Shown piece after piece: positions 45,267 through 55,574 of a DNA stretch of 64,000 nt; within the stretch, counting starts at the first letter, position 1; every line of letters begins with the position of its first letter. The notes below the pieces were generated by a model. It was given only the letters and a program-made list of their open reading frames with translations, was not told the DNA's origin and made no database searches. This DNA comes from an uncultured Reyranella sp. (GTDB lineage Bacteria; Pseudomonadota; Alphaproteobacteria; Reyranellales; Reyranellaceae): assembly GCF_945957355.1 (NCBI RefSeq), contig NZ_CAMFKM010000009.1, positions 164,490 through 228,489 of the forward strand, in the 5' to 3' direction. Position numbers and translations under genes: made by a program.

Positions 45267-45725
45267 ATGAAACAGCTCGGGGAAGGCTGGAACTGGCGCG
45301 ACCTGAAGGTCGGCGACAAGTTCGTCACCTATGGCCGAACGATCTTCGAGGCCGATCTCCTGAATTTCGTGACCCTTTGCGGCTTTTCCGAGGAGCTGTT
45401 CACGAACAGGGAGTACATTCGCGAGCATGCGCCCATGCGCGGCGGCCATCCCGTGCCGGGCGCCCTGGTCTATTCGATGGCGGAAGGCCTGGTGATTCCG
45501 ACCACGTTGCAGGGCACGGGTCTCGCCTTCCTGTCGATGGGCTTCGACATCAAGGGCCCGACCTATGTGAACGACACGATCCATGTCGAGATCGAGCTCA
45601 CCGAGATCAAGCCGACCTCCAAGGATCCGATGCGCGCCCTGGTGCGGACCACCAACCTGGTCAAGAACCAGAAGGGCGAGACGGTGCTGATCTACACGCC
45701 GTTGCGCATGATGCAGGGCAGCTGA
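45267..45725 (+). CDS. MaoC-family dehydratase
   Basis: A 152-residue single hotdog domain of the MaoC (R-specific enoyl-CoA hydratase-like) family: opening DLKVGDKFVTYGRTIFEADLLNFVTLCGF, then the hydratase-type HPVPGALVYSMAEGL with the catalytic His. It would hydrate an enoyl-CoA or process a related thioester. The ATG follows GAGGGAACGG. Five bases before the dioxygenase gene. Confidence 0.88.
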   Translation: MKQLGEGWNWRDLKVGDKFVTYGRTIFEADLLNFVTLCGFSEELFTNREYIREHAPMRGGHPVPGALVYSMAEGLVIPTTLQGTGLAFLSMGFDIKGPTYVNDTIHVEIELTEIKPTSKDPMRALVRTTNLVKNQKGETVLIYTPLRMMQGS

Positions 45726-45730
45726 CGTCG

Positions 45731-46540
45731 ATGCCGATGCCGACCGACGCAGAGATCGCCCGCTACCGGGAAGATGGCGCGATCTGCCTGCGCAACGCCA
45801 TTCCGATGGAGTGGATCGAGCGCATGCGCGCGGCGGTGGACGACGACATGGCCAGCCCGGGCCCCATGGTGCGGATCAACACGCCGCAGGGCGCGCCCGG
45901 CCTCTTCTTCGTCGACTTCCAGCTCTGGCAGCGCCATCCGGCGGCACGCGCCTTCGTCCATGAATCGCCCGCGCGCGAGATCGTGGCGAAGCTCATGGGT
46001 TCGAGGGAGGTCGTCTACTATCACGACCATCTCCTGGTGAAGGAGCCGGGCACGCAGGAGCGCACGCCCTGGCATCACGACCAGCCCTACTATCCGATCG
46101 ACGGCGAGCAGGTGATCTCGCTGTGGACGCCGCTCGATCCGGTCGACCGCGAGACCTGCGTCGAATACGTGAAGGGCTCGCAGCGCTGGGGCCGCTGGTT
46201 CCAGCCTAAATTCTTCAAGCAGGGCGGCGTCGACCTGCAGGTCCAGGACAGCCGCTTCGAGCCGCTGCCCGATCTCGATGCCGAACGCGGCCGACACGAA
46301 TTCCTTGCCTGGGACATGGAGCCGGGCGACGTCATCGCCTTCCACGCGCTCACGCTCCACGGCGCCTCGGGCAACCGTTCGTCGTCGCGCCGCCGTCGCG
46401 CCTGGGCGACACGCTGGTGCGGTGATGACGCGCGCTATGGCGCCCGCGTCGGCCAGATCTCGCCACCCATCGAGGGCCACGGGCTGAAGCCGGGCGACCG
46501 GCTGGAATGCGAGACCTTTCCAAAGGTGTGGCCGGCTTAG
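45731..46540 (+). CDS. Phytanoyl-CoA dioxygenase-family Fe(II)/2-oxoglutarate oxygenase
   Basis: A 269-residue PhyH-type oxygenase. The iron-binding H-x-D is H115-H116-D117 (WHHDQPYY) and the distal histidine is H210 in LTLHGASGN; a basic residue after it would bind 2-oxoglutarate. It hydroxylates an acyl-CoA or small molecule at a carbon next to a carboxylate. It is in the same transcript as the MaoC gene, so both may modify one acyl chain. Confidence 0.88.
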   Translation: MPMPTDAEIARYREDGAICLRNAIPMEWIERMRAAVDDDMASPGPMVRINTPQGAPGLFFVDFQLWQRHPAARAFVHESPAREIVAKLMGSREVVYYHDHLLVKEPGTQERTPWHHDQPYYPIDGEQVISLWTPLDPVDRETCVEYVKGSQRWGRWFQPKFFKQGGVDLQVQDSRFEPLPDLDAERGRHEFLAWDMEPGDVIAFHALTLHGASGNRSSSRRRRAWATRWCGDDARYGARVGQISPPIEGHGLKPGDRLECETFPKVWPA

Positions 46541-46570
46541 TCGGGCGAGCGGGGCCGGAGGCAGGCGCTC

Positions 46571-46948
46571 CTATGAGCCCGCGTCGAACCCGTCCAGCCA
46601 CTCGCGGGCATGGTGCAGCTCGCGGAAGATCCTCACCGGGCGATCGCCCTGGGCCAGCACCTCGAACAGGCTTGCCTGCCGGTAGGCCTCTTCCGTGACC
46701 GCGACGATGGCGAGGGGGCCGAGCCTGGCGACCTGCATGTAGGCGCGGATGCGGGCGCCGAGCATCATCATGTCGGCGTCGCTCAACATCACCGTGGCGT
46801 GCGTCATGTCGAAGATCTTGCGGTAGGACAAGACGTCGGCGACGGCCACGCCGTCGAGATAGGTTGCGATATCCTTGAGCCGCAGCTCATCGCGCGCGAC
46901 GGCGATCACGAGGCGGTGCGGCTTGGAGATCGTCCATTGGACCGGCAT
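46571..46948 (-). CDS. Hypothetical STAS/SpoIIAA-like protein (paralogue of 26576-26998)
   Basis: A 125-residue protein clearly related to the one at 26576-26998: opening MPVQWTI, YRKIFDMT, the strand GPLAIVAV, and RPVRIFRELHHAREWLDGF at the end. A small alpha/beta domain resembling STAS/SpoIIAA-type proteins, but function unknown. It lies between the convergent oxygenase and the quinone reductase gene, and may be an independent unit. Confidence 0.68.
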   Translation of the reverse strand: MPVQWTISKPHRLVIAVARDELRLKDIATYLDGVAVADVLSYRKIFDMTHATVMLSDADMMMLGARIRAYMQVARLGPLAIVAVTEEAYRQASLFEVLAQGDRPVRIFRELHHAREWLDGFDAGS

Positions 46949-46997
46949 GTGAGCACACTATGCCGGAACGACCGCAGAACCGACAAGCGTCCGAGTG

Positions 46998-48020
46998 TTA
47001 CGGAACCAGGACGGCCTTGCCGACGACGGTGCGCTCCTCGATCAGGCGAAATGCCTTCACCCAATCTGCAAGGTCGTAGGTCGCGGCCACCGTCGCCTTG
47101 AGCTTGCCCTCGGTGAACCAGCGCGTGAGGTCCTTCTGGGCCTCAGCCACCAGCGCACGACGCTTCACGAGCGCCTCCGCTTCCTTCGGGGACGGCACAC
47201 CCTTGCCGCCCCAGCCGTTCCAGTAGCCGTAGTAGAAGCCGATCACCGTCACGTTCTTGACCAGCAGGATATTGGCGGGGATTTGCGGGACGGTGCCGCT
47301 GGCGAAGCCCATAGGGATGATGCGCCCCTCGGGCGCCACGCAGCGCAGCGAGGCATCGAAAGCCGATCCGCCGACCGGATCGTAGATGACTTCGGCGCCG
47401 CGTCCCCCGGTGATTTCCAGCACCCGCGTGCGCAAATCCTCCGCACGATAGTCGATCAGATGATCGGCGCCGGCCTCGCGCGCCGCCTTGAGCTTGTCGG
47501 CGCCGCCGGCGCTGGCAATGACGATTGCGCCCATCGCCTTGCCGACCTCGATGGCGGTGAGGCCCGAGCCGCCGCCCGCGCCGTGCACCAGCAGCACTTC
47601 GCCGGGCTGCAGGTTGGCCTTCCACTTCAGGGCGCCGTAGGCCGTGGGATAGAGCGTCGGAAAATTCGTCGCCTCGGCGTAGGGCATGATCTCGGGGATC
47701 GGCACGAGGTTCGCGGCAGCGGCCGTCGCGTATTCGGCGAAGGCGCCCTGGCTGACGCCCGTCGCGATGCGGTCGCCGACCGCCACGTTGGTCACGCCGT
47801 CGCCCAGCGCCACCACATGGCCGGCCAGCTCGTTGCCGGGCACGTAGGGCAGGGCGGGCTTGTTCTGGTGCTTGCCCTGCACGCCCAGCATGGCGGCGAA
47901 GCTCACGCCCGCGGCACGGACCTTGACCAGCACCTCGCCGGCCTTCGGCACGGGCTGCGGAATGTCCTCGACCTTCAGGCTGTCGATCGGACCATAGGCA
48001 TGACAAACCAGTGCCCGCAT
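46998..48020 (-). CDS. NADPH:quinone oxidoreductase (MDR superfamily)
   Basis: A 340-residue zinc-less medium-chain dehydrogenase/reductase of the quinone reductase group. The GroES-like N-terminal half (MRALVCHAYG...VRAAGVSFAAML) is followed by the nucleotide-binding motif HGAGGGSGLTAIEVGKAMGA. It would reduce quinones or enoyl thioesters with NADPH. A hydratase gene lies 30 bases upstream on the same strand, so they are likely co-transcribed. Confidence 0.9.
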   Translation of the reverse strand: MRALVCHAYGPIDSLKVEDIPQPVPKAGEVLVKVRAAGVSFAAMLGVQGKHQNKPALPYVPGNELAGHVVALGDGVTNVAVGDRIATGVSQGAFAEYATAAAANLVPIPEIMPYAEATNFPTLYPTAYGALKWKANLQPGEVLLVHGAGGGSGLTAIEVGKAMGAIVIASAGGADKLKAAREAGADHLIDYRAEDLRTRVLEITGGRGAEVIYDPVGGSAFDASLRCVAPEGRIIPMGFASGTVPQIPANILLVKNVTVIGFYYGYWNGWGGKGVPSPKEAEALVKRRALVAEAQKDLTRWFTEGKLKATVAATYDLADWVKAFRLIEERTVVGKAVLVP

Positions 48021-48050
48021 ATCGCTATCTCCCGGATTACTTCTTGGACT

Positions 48051-48818
48051 CTATTTCCTGAAGGCGCCGTGCCGGCCTTCGCCCTGGGCGAAGCGTGCGG
48101 CGCCGCTCTGCGATTCCTGCCGCCTCGCTTCCAGCGACAGCTCCATCTCCCGCCGGATCGCCGACGCCTCATCCCGATCGAAGCTCTCGTAGGCGGACTG
48201 GCGGTCCGACGTCATGGCGATCGGCGGGAAGCCGGCAATCTGGCGCGCCAGCGTCTCGGCCTCGGCCCGCGTCGTGCCACGCGCAACCTTGCGGGTGGCC
48301 AGTCCGATCGCGATCGCCTCGTCGGCGCCGACGGCGCGGCCGGTCAGCAGCATGTCCATGGCGCGTCCCTGGCCCACGATGCGCGGCAGGCGCACGGTCG
48401 TGCCGTCGCTCATCGGGACACCCCAGCGGCGCGAGAACACCCCGAAGGTCGCCGTGTCGTCGACGATCCGGATGTCGCAGAACAGCGCGACCCCCAGGCC
48501 CCCGGCGCAGGCATGGCCTTCGATGGCGCCGATCACCGGCTTGGACAGCGGCGCGCGCAGAGGGCCCTCGTCGCTGCCGGCCCAGGGAAAATAGTCCGTT
48601 CCCGAGCCCAGCTCCTTGAGATCGGCGCCGGCGCAGAAGGCGCCGCCCGCGCCGGTCAGCACGGCGACACGCGCCTCGGGATCGGCCTCGAAGGCGCGCA
48701 GCGCGTCGGCAAGCCCGTGCGCGGCCTCGTTGTCGAGGGCATTCCTGGCTTGTGGCCGGTTGATAATGATGGTGGTCACCGGCCCCTGGGCCTCGACCAG
48801 AATTTTCGGCGTGCTCAT
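48051..48818 (-). CDS. Enoyl-CoA hydratase/crotonase-family protein
   Basis: A 255-residue crotonase. The CoA/oxyanion-hole regions are ARVAVLTGAGGAFCAGADLKELG and IEGHACAGGLGVALFCD. The pair of catalytic glutamates of true hydratases is not obvious (the second position region reads RRWGVPMSDGTT), so the reaction could differ (isomerase, dehalogenase or hydrolase). Operonic with the quinone reductase downstream. Start at ATG 48818. Confidence 0.88.
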   Translation of the reverse strand: MSTPKILVEAQGPVTTIIINRPQARNALDNEAAHGLADALRAFEADPEARVAVLTGAGGAFCAGADLKELGSGTDYFPWAGSDEGPLRAPLSKPVIGAIEGHACAGGLGVALFCDIRIVDDTATFGVFSRRWGVPMSDGTTVRLPRIVGQGRAMDMLLTGRAVGADEAIAIGLATRKVARGTTRAEAETLARQIAGFPPIAMTSDRQSAYESFDRDEASAIRREMELSLEARRQESQSGAARFAQGEGRHGAFRK

Positions 48819-48827
48819 GCCATCGTC

Positions 48828-49208
48828 TTAGCGAACCGTGGCAAGCTCGTCTTCAAGCTGGGCGTTGGAGCGGGTCGGTGTGCGGAAGTACCACCAGTTA
48901 TCCTGGGGGGTCCATTTCTCCTTCCGCGCGGTGCCATGGCCCCAGACGCAGCGCTTGAAGTCGCGTGTCGAAGCCATGAAGGCCCGGTCGGCCTCGTCGA
49001 GCTTCAGGGCATGATCACCCATCTCCTCGCGGCTGAACATTGGCAGCGCCTCGAGGATGAGCTCGCGCACATCGACATCGTTCAGCCAGTTGTCGAGGTC
49101 GAAACTGTAGTCCTGCCGCTCGAGGTCCCGGGCAAAGCCGGCCCACTGGTCGATCAGCTCCTGCAGCTCTGCGACGTCGGGTGGGCCGGGCGGCGGTGGC
49201 GGCTTCAA
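48828..49208 (-). CDS. Acidic protein overlapping a nuclease-like gene; possible immunity partner
   Basis: A 126-residue acidic protein (about nine more acidic than basic residues), with a proline-rich start (KPPPPPGPP), a helical middle (DVRELILEALPMFSREEM) and an aromatic end (DNWWYFRTP). No family is recognised. It starts at TTG, which overlaps the stop of the upstream gene (TTGA), with GAGGA just before it, so translation is coupled. Its acidity and tight coupling to a BECR-nuclease-like gene fit an immunity protein, but this is inference only. Confidence 0.6.
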   Translation of the reverse strand: MKPPPPPGPPDVAELQELIDQWAGFARDLERQDYSFDLDNWLNDVDVRELILEALPMFSREEMGDHALKLDEADRAFMASTRDFKRCVWGHGTARKEKWTPQDNWWYFRTPTRSNAQLEDELATVR

Positions 49209-49666
49209 TTGCTTCCTCGTTCGGACTGCCGACGGTAGTAGCGCTCGCCGTCGTTGGGCTTGAAGAAGGTTCTTATGACGCCGTTGGGATTGAACGCGAT
49301 GAAGGCGCCGGTGTCACGGTCGAAACGTGTGACGACGCCATCCCGCCGCACCGTCTCGAGGATCGGTCCGCCGGCCTTCGCGTCGCGCAGCAGTTGCGCC
49401 TGCCGGAGATAGTCCTGCTTCGTGATGCGACCGAACTCGCTGCCATGCTTTTCGTAGTGATCGTCGAGGCGGCGCTGGTCGGCGAAGCCCACGCTCGCGC
49501 CCCAGCCCTGGCCCGCCTCGCGTGCCTCGGCGGAGATCGCGGGCCCGCGCGCGACCTCGCGCTGTCCGCGTTCGGAAACCTGGGACCAGAAGAGGAAGAT
49601 CGCGACCGCCGCCAAGGCCGCCGAAAGCAGACGGCGCCACAGCAAGCCGCGGGAGCGGACGTTCAT
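49205..49666 (-). CDS. Membrane-anchored protein with BECR-fold (colicin/barnase-like) nuclease-type domain
   Basis: A 153-residue protein: one membrane helix (about residues 9-28) followed by a soluble domain. The segment DDHYEKHGSEFG (H70, H74), the helix around TKQDYLRQAQLL, then ILETVRRDGVVTRFDRDTG and NPNGVIRTFFKPNDG match, from memory, the C-terminal toxin domains of the barnase/EndoU/colicin-E5-D/RelE superfamily found in polymorphic toxins. Candidate catalytic residues are H70, H74, R114, R132 and T133. In this setting the domain is a stand-alone anchored protein, with an acidic gene coupled directly downstream. Start: ATG giving MNVRSRG. Confidence 0.65.
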   Translation of the reverse strand: MNVRSRGLLWRRLLSAALAAVAIFLFWSQVSERGQREVARGPAISAEAREAGQGWGASVGFADQRRLDDHYEKHGSEFGRITKQDYLRQAQLLRDAKAGGPILETVRRDGVVTRFDRDTGAFIAFNPNGVIRTFFKPNDGERYYRRQSERGSN

Positions 49667-49670
49667 GCCT

Positions 49671-50858
49671 CTATTGTGCGCCGCCTTTGAACCAGCGCGC
49701 AATCATGCGGCGCTCGGCGTCGGTGATGTTCGTCATGTTGCCGGGCGGCATGACGCGCGAGGCGGCGGCCTGCTGGTTGATGGCCGCGGCCATGGCGCGA
49801 ATTTGTGCGGGGGTCTCGAGCACGAGCCCCTTGGGCGGCGCCAGGAAGCCTTCCTGCGTCGGCTTTGCGGCATGGCAGGGCGTGCAACGCGCCTGGATGA
49901 TGGGCTGGACCTCGGCGAAGGCCACCGGTTCGCCGCCGTCGGCGCTCGGCCTCGGCAGCGAAAGAAGTGCGGTGAAGGCGATGAAGACGAAGCCCGCCGC
50001 CAGCACCAGCGGATTGGCATTGCCCTTGTGGCGCTGGACGAACCAGACGCGGATCAGGGCGCCGGCGATCGAGATCGTCAGCAGCAGCACCCAGTTCCAT
50101 TCGTGGCCGTAGAGGCCGGCGTAATGGTTGCTGATCATCGTGAACAGCACCGGGAGTGTGAAATAGGTATTGTGGACCGAGCGCTGGCGGCCGCGCAGCC
50201 CGTGGATCGGGTCGGGGATGCGGCCTTCTTCCTTGGCCTTCACCAGTTCGCGCTGGCCGGGAATGATCACGAAGTAGACGTTCAGCACCATGATGGTGCC
50301 GAGCATCGCGCCGAAATGGATATAGGCGCCGCGGCCGGAGAAGATGTGGCAAAGCGCCCAGGCGGCGGCCACGCAGTAGAGGAAGACGAGGCCGCCCAGC
50401 ACGACATCGTCCTGGCCCAGGGTCGAGCGGCAGAGCCAGTCGTAGACCAGCCATCCCAGGACGAGGAACCCGAGCCCGATGGCGATCGCCTGCAGCCTGG
50501 TCAGCGGCAGGACCGACGGATCGATCAGCGCGACTTCGGCACCATAGTAGTAGACGAGGCAGAGCAGGAAGAAGCCGGTGACCAGGGTCGTGTAGGCTTC
50601 CCACTTGAACCAGTGCAGTTCGGGCGGCAGCCGCTCCGGCGCCACCTTGAACTTCTTGGCCGTGTAGAAGCCGCCGCCATGGACCGCCCAGACCTCGCCG
50701 CCGATCCCCTTGGCGACGTCGGCCGGGTCGAGCGGCTGGTGCAGGTGGTTGTCCAGCCAGATGAAATAGAAGGAGGCGCCGATCCAGGCGATGCCCACGA
50801 TCATGTGGGCCCAGCGCAGCAGCAGGTTCAGCCAGTCGACGAAGAAAGCGGCGTCCAT
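49671..50858 (-). CDS. puuD: Urate hydroxylase PuuD (membrane urate oxidase with C-terminal cytochrome c)
   Basis: A 395-residue protein: an N-terminal urate-oxidase membrane domain with about nine segments (opening FFVDWLNLLLRWAHMIVGIAWIGASF), then a C-terminal cytochrome c domain with CTPCH heme site. It converts urate to 5-hydroxyisourate and passes electrons to the respiratory chain. It begins ten bases after the permease gene and shares its transcript. The start is MDAAFFVDW. Downstream 5-hydroxyisourate and OHCU enzymes are not in this window. Confidence 0.92.
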   Translation of the reverse strand: MDAAFFVDWLNLLLRWAHMIVGIAWIGASFYFIWLDNHLHQPLDPADVAKGIGGEVWAVHGGGFYTAKKFKVAPERLPPELHWFKWEAYTTLVTGFFLLCLVYYYGAEVALIDPSVLPLTRLQAIAIGLGFLVLGWLVYDWLCRSTLGQDDVVLGGLVFLYCVAAAWALCHIFSGRGAYIHFGAMLGTIMVLNVYFVIIPGQRELVKAKEEGRIPDPIHGLRGRQRSVHNTYFTLPVLFTMISNHYAGLYGHEWNWVLLLTISIAGALIRVWFVQRHKGNANPLVLAAGFVFIAFTALLSLPRPSADGGEPVAFAEVQPIIQARCTPCHAAKPTQEGFLAPPKGLVLETPAQIRAMAAAINQQAAASRVMPPGNMTNITDAERRMIARWFKGGAQ

Positions 50859-50868
50859 CCCATCTCCC

Positions 50869-52230
50869 TCAGTGCGCCGCTTCGGCCTCCCGCCCGGCTG
50901 CCGTCGCCTCGGCCGCGGCGTCGGCACTGCCCCTCATCCCGTTGAAATAGGCGTTGAGCAGGACAGCCGATATCGAGGCCAGCAGGATGCCGCTGTGGAG
51001 CAGCGGACCCAGCGCCTTCGGCATCTGGCTGAAGAAGTGCTCCGAGACAAGGGGGATCATACCGAGGCCGATGCTGACGGCAACGACGTAGGTGTTGCCC
51101 GGATTGCCGCGGAAGTCGACGCGCGACAGCACCCGAATGCCGGTGGCGCAGATCATGCCGAACATGACGATGCCAGCGCCGCCCAGGACGAACTGCGGGA
51201 CCGAGGCGACGATCGTGGCGATCTTGGGGAAAAGGCCGAGCATCAGCATGACGACGCCGCCGGTCGCCGTGACCCAGCGCGAGCGCACGCCGGTGACGCC
51301 GACCAGGCCGACATTCTGCGAGAACGAGGTGTAGGGGAACGTATTGAAGATGCCGCCGATCACGGTGCCCAGGCCGTCGGCCCGCAGGCCCCGCGTCATC
51401 TCGTTCCGCCCGATCGTTTGGTCGGTCACCTCGCCCAGGGCCAGAAAGACGCCGGTCGATTCGATCATCACCACGACCAGGACCAGGCACATGGTGAGGA
51501 TCGCCAGCGGGTCGAACGTCGGCCAGCCGAACTGGAACGGGTGGACGAGCTGGACCCAGCTGGCCTGCGCGACGCCGGCAAAACTCACCTCGCCTAGCGC
51601 GAATGCCACGATCAATCCGGCGATCAGGCCCAGGAGCACGGCAATGTTGGCGAAGAAGCCCGTGCAGTACTTCGTGGCGCCGAGGATGACCAGGAGCACC
51701 ATGAGCGACACGGCGAGGTAGAGCGGGTCGCCGAAGTGCGGGTTGCCGGCACCTCCCGCCGCCCAGTTGACGCCGACGCCCAGCAGGGAGACACCCACGA
51801 CCGTTATGATGGTGCCGGTGACCACGGGCGGAAAAAGGGGCAAAAGCCGGCTGATGAACGGCGCCACCAGAATGCCGAAGAGGCCGGCGCCGATCACCGC
51901 ACCGTAGATGCCGAGCAGGCCGAGCCGTGGATCGGCGGCGATCGCCAGCATCGGGCCGACTGCTGCGAAGGTGACCCCCATCATCACCGGCATCCGAATG
52001 CCGAAGCCGCGAAAGCCGATGCTCTGGATCAAGGTGGCAATTCCGCAGGCGAACAGGTCGGCATTGATGAGGATCGCCACCTGGTCCTTGGGAAGCTTCA
52101 TCGCGCTGCCCAGGATCAGGGGAACGGCGACGGAGCCGGCATACATCACGAGGACGTGTTGCAGGCCGAGCGGAAGCAGCTTTGCCAAAGGCGGCTTCTC
52201 GTCCACCGGCTGCACGGTGCGGTCAGGCAT
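50869..52230 (-). CDS. Xanthine/uric acid:cation symporter (NCS2 family)
   Basis: A 453-residue nucleobase:cation symporter-2 with fourteen expected membrane segments. The family pattern near residue 95 (IGFRGFGIRMPVMMGVTFAAVG) and the QN-type motif region VMIESTGVFLALGE are visible. The subgroup fits xanthine/uric acid carriers (UacT/XanQ-like), and its pairing with puuD supports urate or xanthine. The start is MPDRTVQPVDE, preceded by GGGGGGAAG. Divergent from malate synthase across 171 bases. Confidence 0.92.
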   Translation of the reverse strand: MPDRTVQPVDEKPPLAKLLPLGLQHVLVMYAGSVAVPLILGSAMKLPKDQVAILINADLFACGIATLIQSIGFRGFGIRMPVMMGVTFAAVGPMLAIAADPRLGLLGIYGAVIGAGLFGILVAPFISRLLPLFPPVVTGTIITVVGVSLLGVGVNWAAGGAGNPHFGDPLYLAVSLMVLLVILGATKYCTGFFANIAVLLGLIAGLIVAFALGEVSFAGVAQASWVQLVHPFQFGWPTFDPLAILTMCLVLVVVMIESTGVFLALGEVTDQTIGRNEMTRGLRADGLGTVIGGIFNTFPYTSFSQNVGLVGVTGVRSRWVTATGGVVMLMLGLFPKIATIVASVPQFVLGGAGIVMFGMICATGIRVLSRVDFRGNPGNTYVVAVSIGLGMIPLVSEHFFSQMPKALGPLLHSGILLASISAVLLNAYFNGMRGSADAAAEATAAGREAEAAH

Positions 52231-52401
52231 CGATCTTCCTCCCCCCCGAGCGATGTCCACCGCTTCCCCGGTTCGCTTCGCTCCTGGGGTCGCCACCGCC
52301 GAGCCCCCCGGCGGAAACGCCAATTGAGACTCGCCTAAGGAAGTGGACGGCGGTAAATCGCCCTTTCGACTGTATCCGAAAGAAATTCGAGGGGAACGAG
52401 A

Positions 52402-54021
<1,620 letters not shown>

Positions 54022-54031
54022 GGGACATAAG

Positions 54032-55564
54032 ATGATCAAGACCGTTTATGACGTCACGTCCGCGGGCAAGCCCGATGCTCCGGCGATCGGCGCGCCGGGC
54101 CGCCCCTGGCTCACCTATGCCGGCCTGAAGAAGCTGACGGACGACACGCTGGCCGCGCTCAACGCGGTCGGCATCGGCCGCGGCGACAGGGTCGCCATGG
54201 TCGCGCCGAACGGGCCGGAAATGGCGTCCTCGTTCATCGCCGTTGCCTCGGGCACCAGCTCGGCACCGCTGAACCCGGCCTATCGCGCCGACGAGTTCGA
54301 GTTCTATCTCGACGACCTGAAGCCCAAGGCCGTGATCGTGCAGAAAGGCATGGACAGCCCCGTGCGCGCGATGGCGGAGAAGGTCGGCGTGCCGATCATC
54401 GAGCTGGTGCCGACGGAAGACGGTCCGGCGGGCAGCTTCACGCTCGACGTCTCCGCGCTGAAGCCCGCGCAGGCCGCCAGGCCCGGCACGTCCGTGGATG
54501 GCGAGATCGCGCTGGTGCTGCACACGTCGGGCACGACCGCGCGGCCCAAGATCGTGCCGTTGTCGACCGCGAACCTGGCAGCGTCGGCGCGCCACATCGC
54601 GACCTCGCTGGCGCTGACGCCGGCCGACCGCTGCATGAACATCATGCCGCTGTTCCACATCCACGGGCTGATCGCCGCGACGCTCTCGTCGCTGGGCGCC
54701 GGTGCGTCGGTCTCGTGCACGCCGGGCTTCAACGCGCTGCGTTTCTTCGCTCAGCTCGAGGAGGTGAAGCCCACCTGGTACACGGCCGTGCCGACCATGC
54801 ACCAGGCGATCCTGACACGCCTGCGCAGCCATGCCGACGCGGCGAAGGCCGCCAAGCTGCGCTTCATCCGCTCCTCCTCGGCCTCGCTGCCGCCGCAGGT
54901 CATGCTCGAGCTCGAGTCCGCGTTCGATTGCCCCGTGATCGAGGCCTACGGCATGACCGAGGCCAGCCATCAGATGGCATCGAACGCGCTGCCTCCCGGC
55001 AAGCGCAAGCCGGGTGCCGTCGGCCTGCCCGCGGGTCCGAAGATCGCCATCATGGACGAGGCCGGTCACTTCCTGCCGCAGGGCACGATCGGCGAGGTCG
55101 TGATCCAGGGACCCAACGTCACGGCGGGCTACGACAACAATCCGGATGCCAACCTGAAAGCCTTCGCCGACGGCTGGTTCCGCACTGGCGACCAGGGCCG
55201 CTTCGACGAGGACGGCTATCTGTTCCTCACCGGCCGCCTCAAGGAGATCATCAACCGTGGCGGCGAGAAGATCAGCCCGATCGAGGTCGACACGATCCTG
55301 ATGGATCATCCGGCGGTCGAGCAGGTCGTGACCTTCGCGATCCCGCATCCGATGCTGGGCGAGGATGTCGGCGCGGTCGTCGTGCTGCGGGCGGGCCAGG
55401 AAGCGACGGAGCGCGAGCTGCGCGACTTCGTGGCCAAGCAGGCCGCCGACTTCAAGGTGCCGCGCAAGGTCGTGTTCGTGAGCGAGATCCCCAAGGGTGC
55501 CACCGGCAAGCTGCAGCGCATCGGACTTGCGGCCAAGCTCGGTCTCGGCGAGGCGAAGGCCTGA
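54032..55564 (+). CDS. AMP-dependent acyl-CoA ligase, oxalate-CoA ligase-like
   Basis: A 510-residue ANL enzyme. The P-loop is HTSGTTARPKI, A5 is YGMTEASHQMASN, A7 is WFRTGDQG and the catalytic lysine is in GATGKLQRIGL. The pattern SHQMASNALPPGKRKPGAVG is characteristic of the Pcs60/AAE3 oxalyl-CoA synthetases. It would activate oxalate with CoA for decarboxylation, so its position behind malate synthase fits glyoxylate/oxalate metabolism. Close relatives act on other small acids, so this is a moderate assignment. Confidence 0.85.
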   Translation: MIKTVYDVTSAGKPDAPAIGAPGRPWLTYAGLKKLTDDTLAALNAVGIGRGDRVAMVAPNGPEMASSFIAVASGTSSAPLNPAYRADEFEFYLDDLKPKAVIVQKGMDSPVRAMAEKVGVPIIELVPTEDGPAGSFTLDVSALKPAQAARPGTSVDGEIALVLHTSGTTARPKIVPLSTANLAASARHIATSLALTPADRCMNIMPLFHIHGLIAATLSSLGAGASVSCTPGFNALRFFAQLEEVKPTWYTAVPTMHQAILTRLRSHADAAKAAKLRFIRSSSASLPPQVMLELESAFDCPVIEAYGMTEASHQMASNALPPGKRKPGAVGLPAGPKIAIMDEAGHFLPQGTIGEVVIQGPNVTAGYDNNPDANLKAFADGWFRTGDQGRFDEDGYLFLTGRLKEIINRGGEKISPIEVDTILMDHPAVEQVVTFAIPHPMLGEDVGAVVVLRAGQEATERELRDFVAKQAADFKVPRKVVFVSEIPKGATGKLQRIGLAAKLGLGEAKA

Positions 55565-55574
55565 GGAAAACGAC

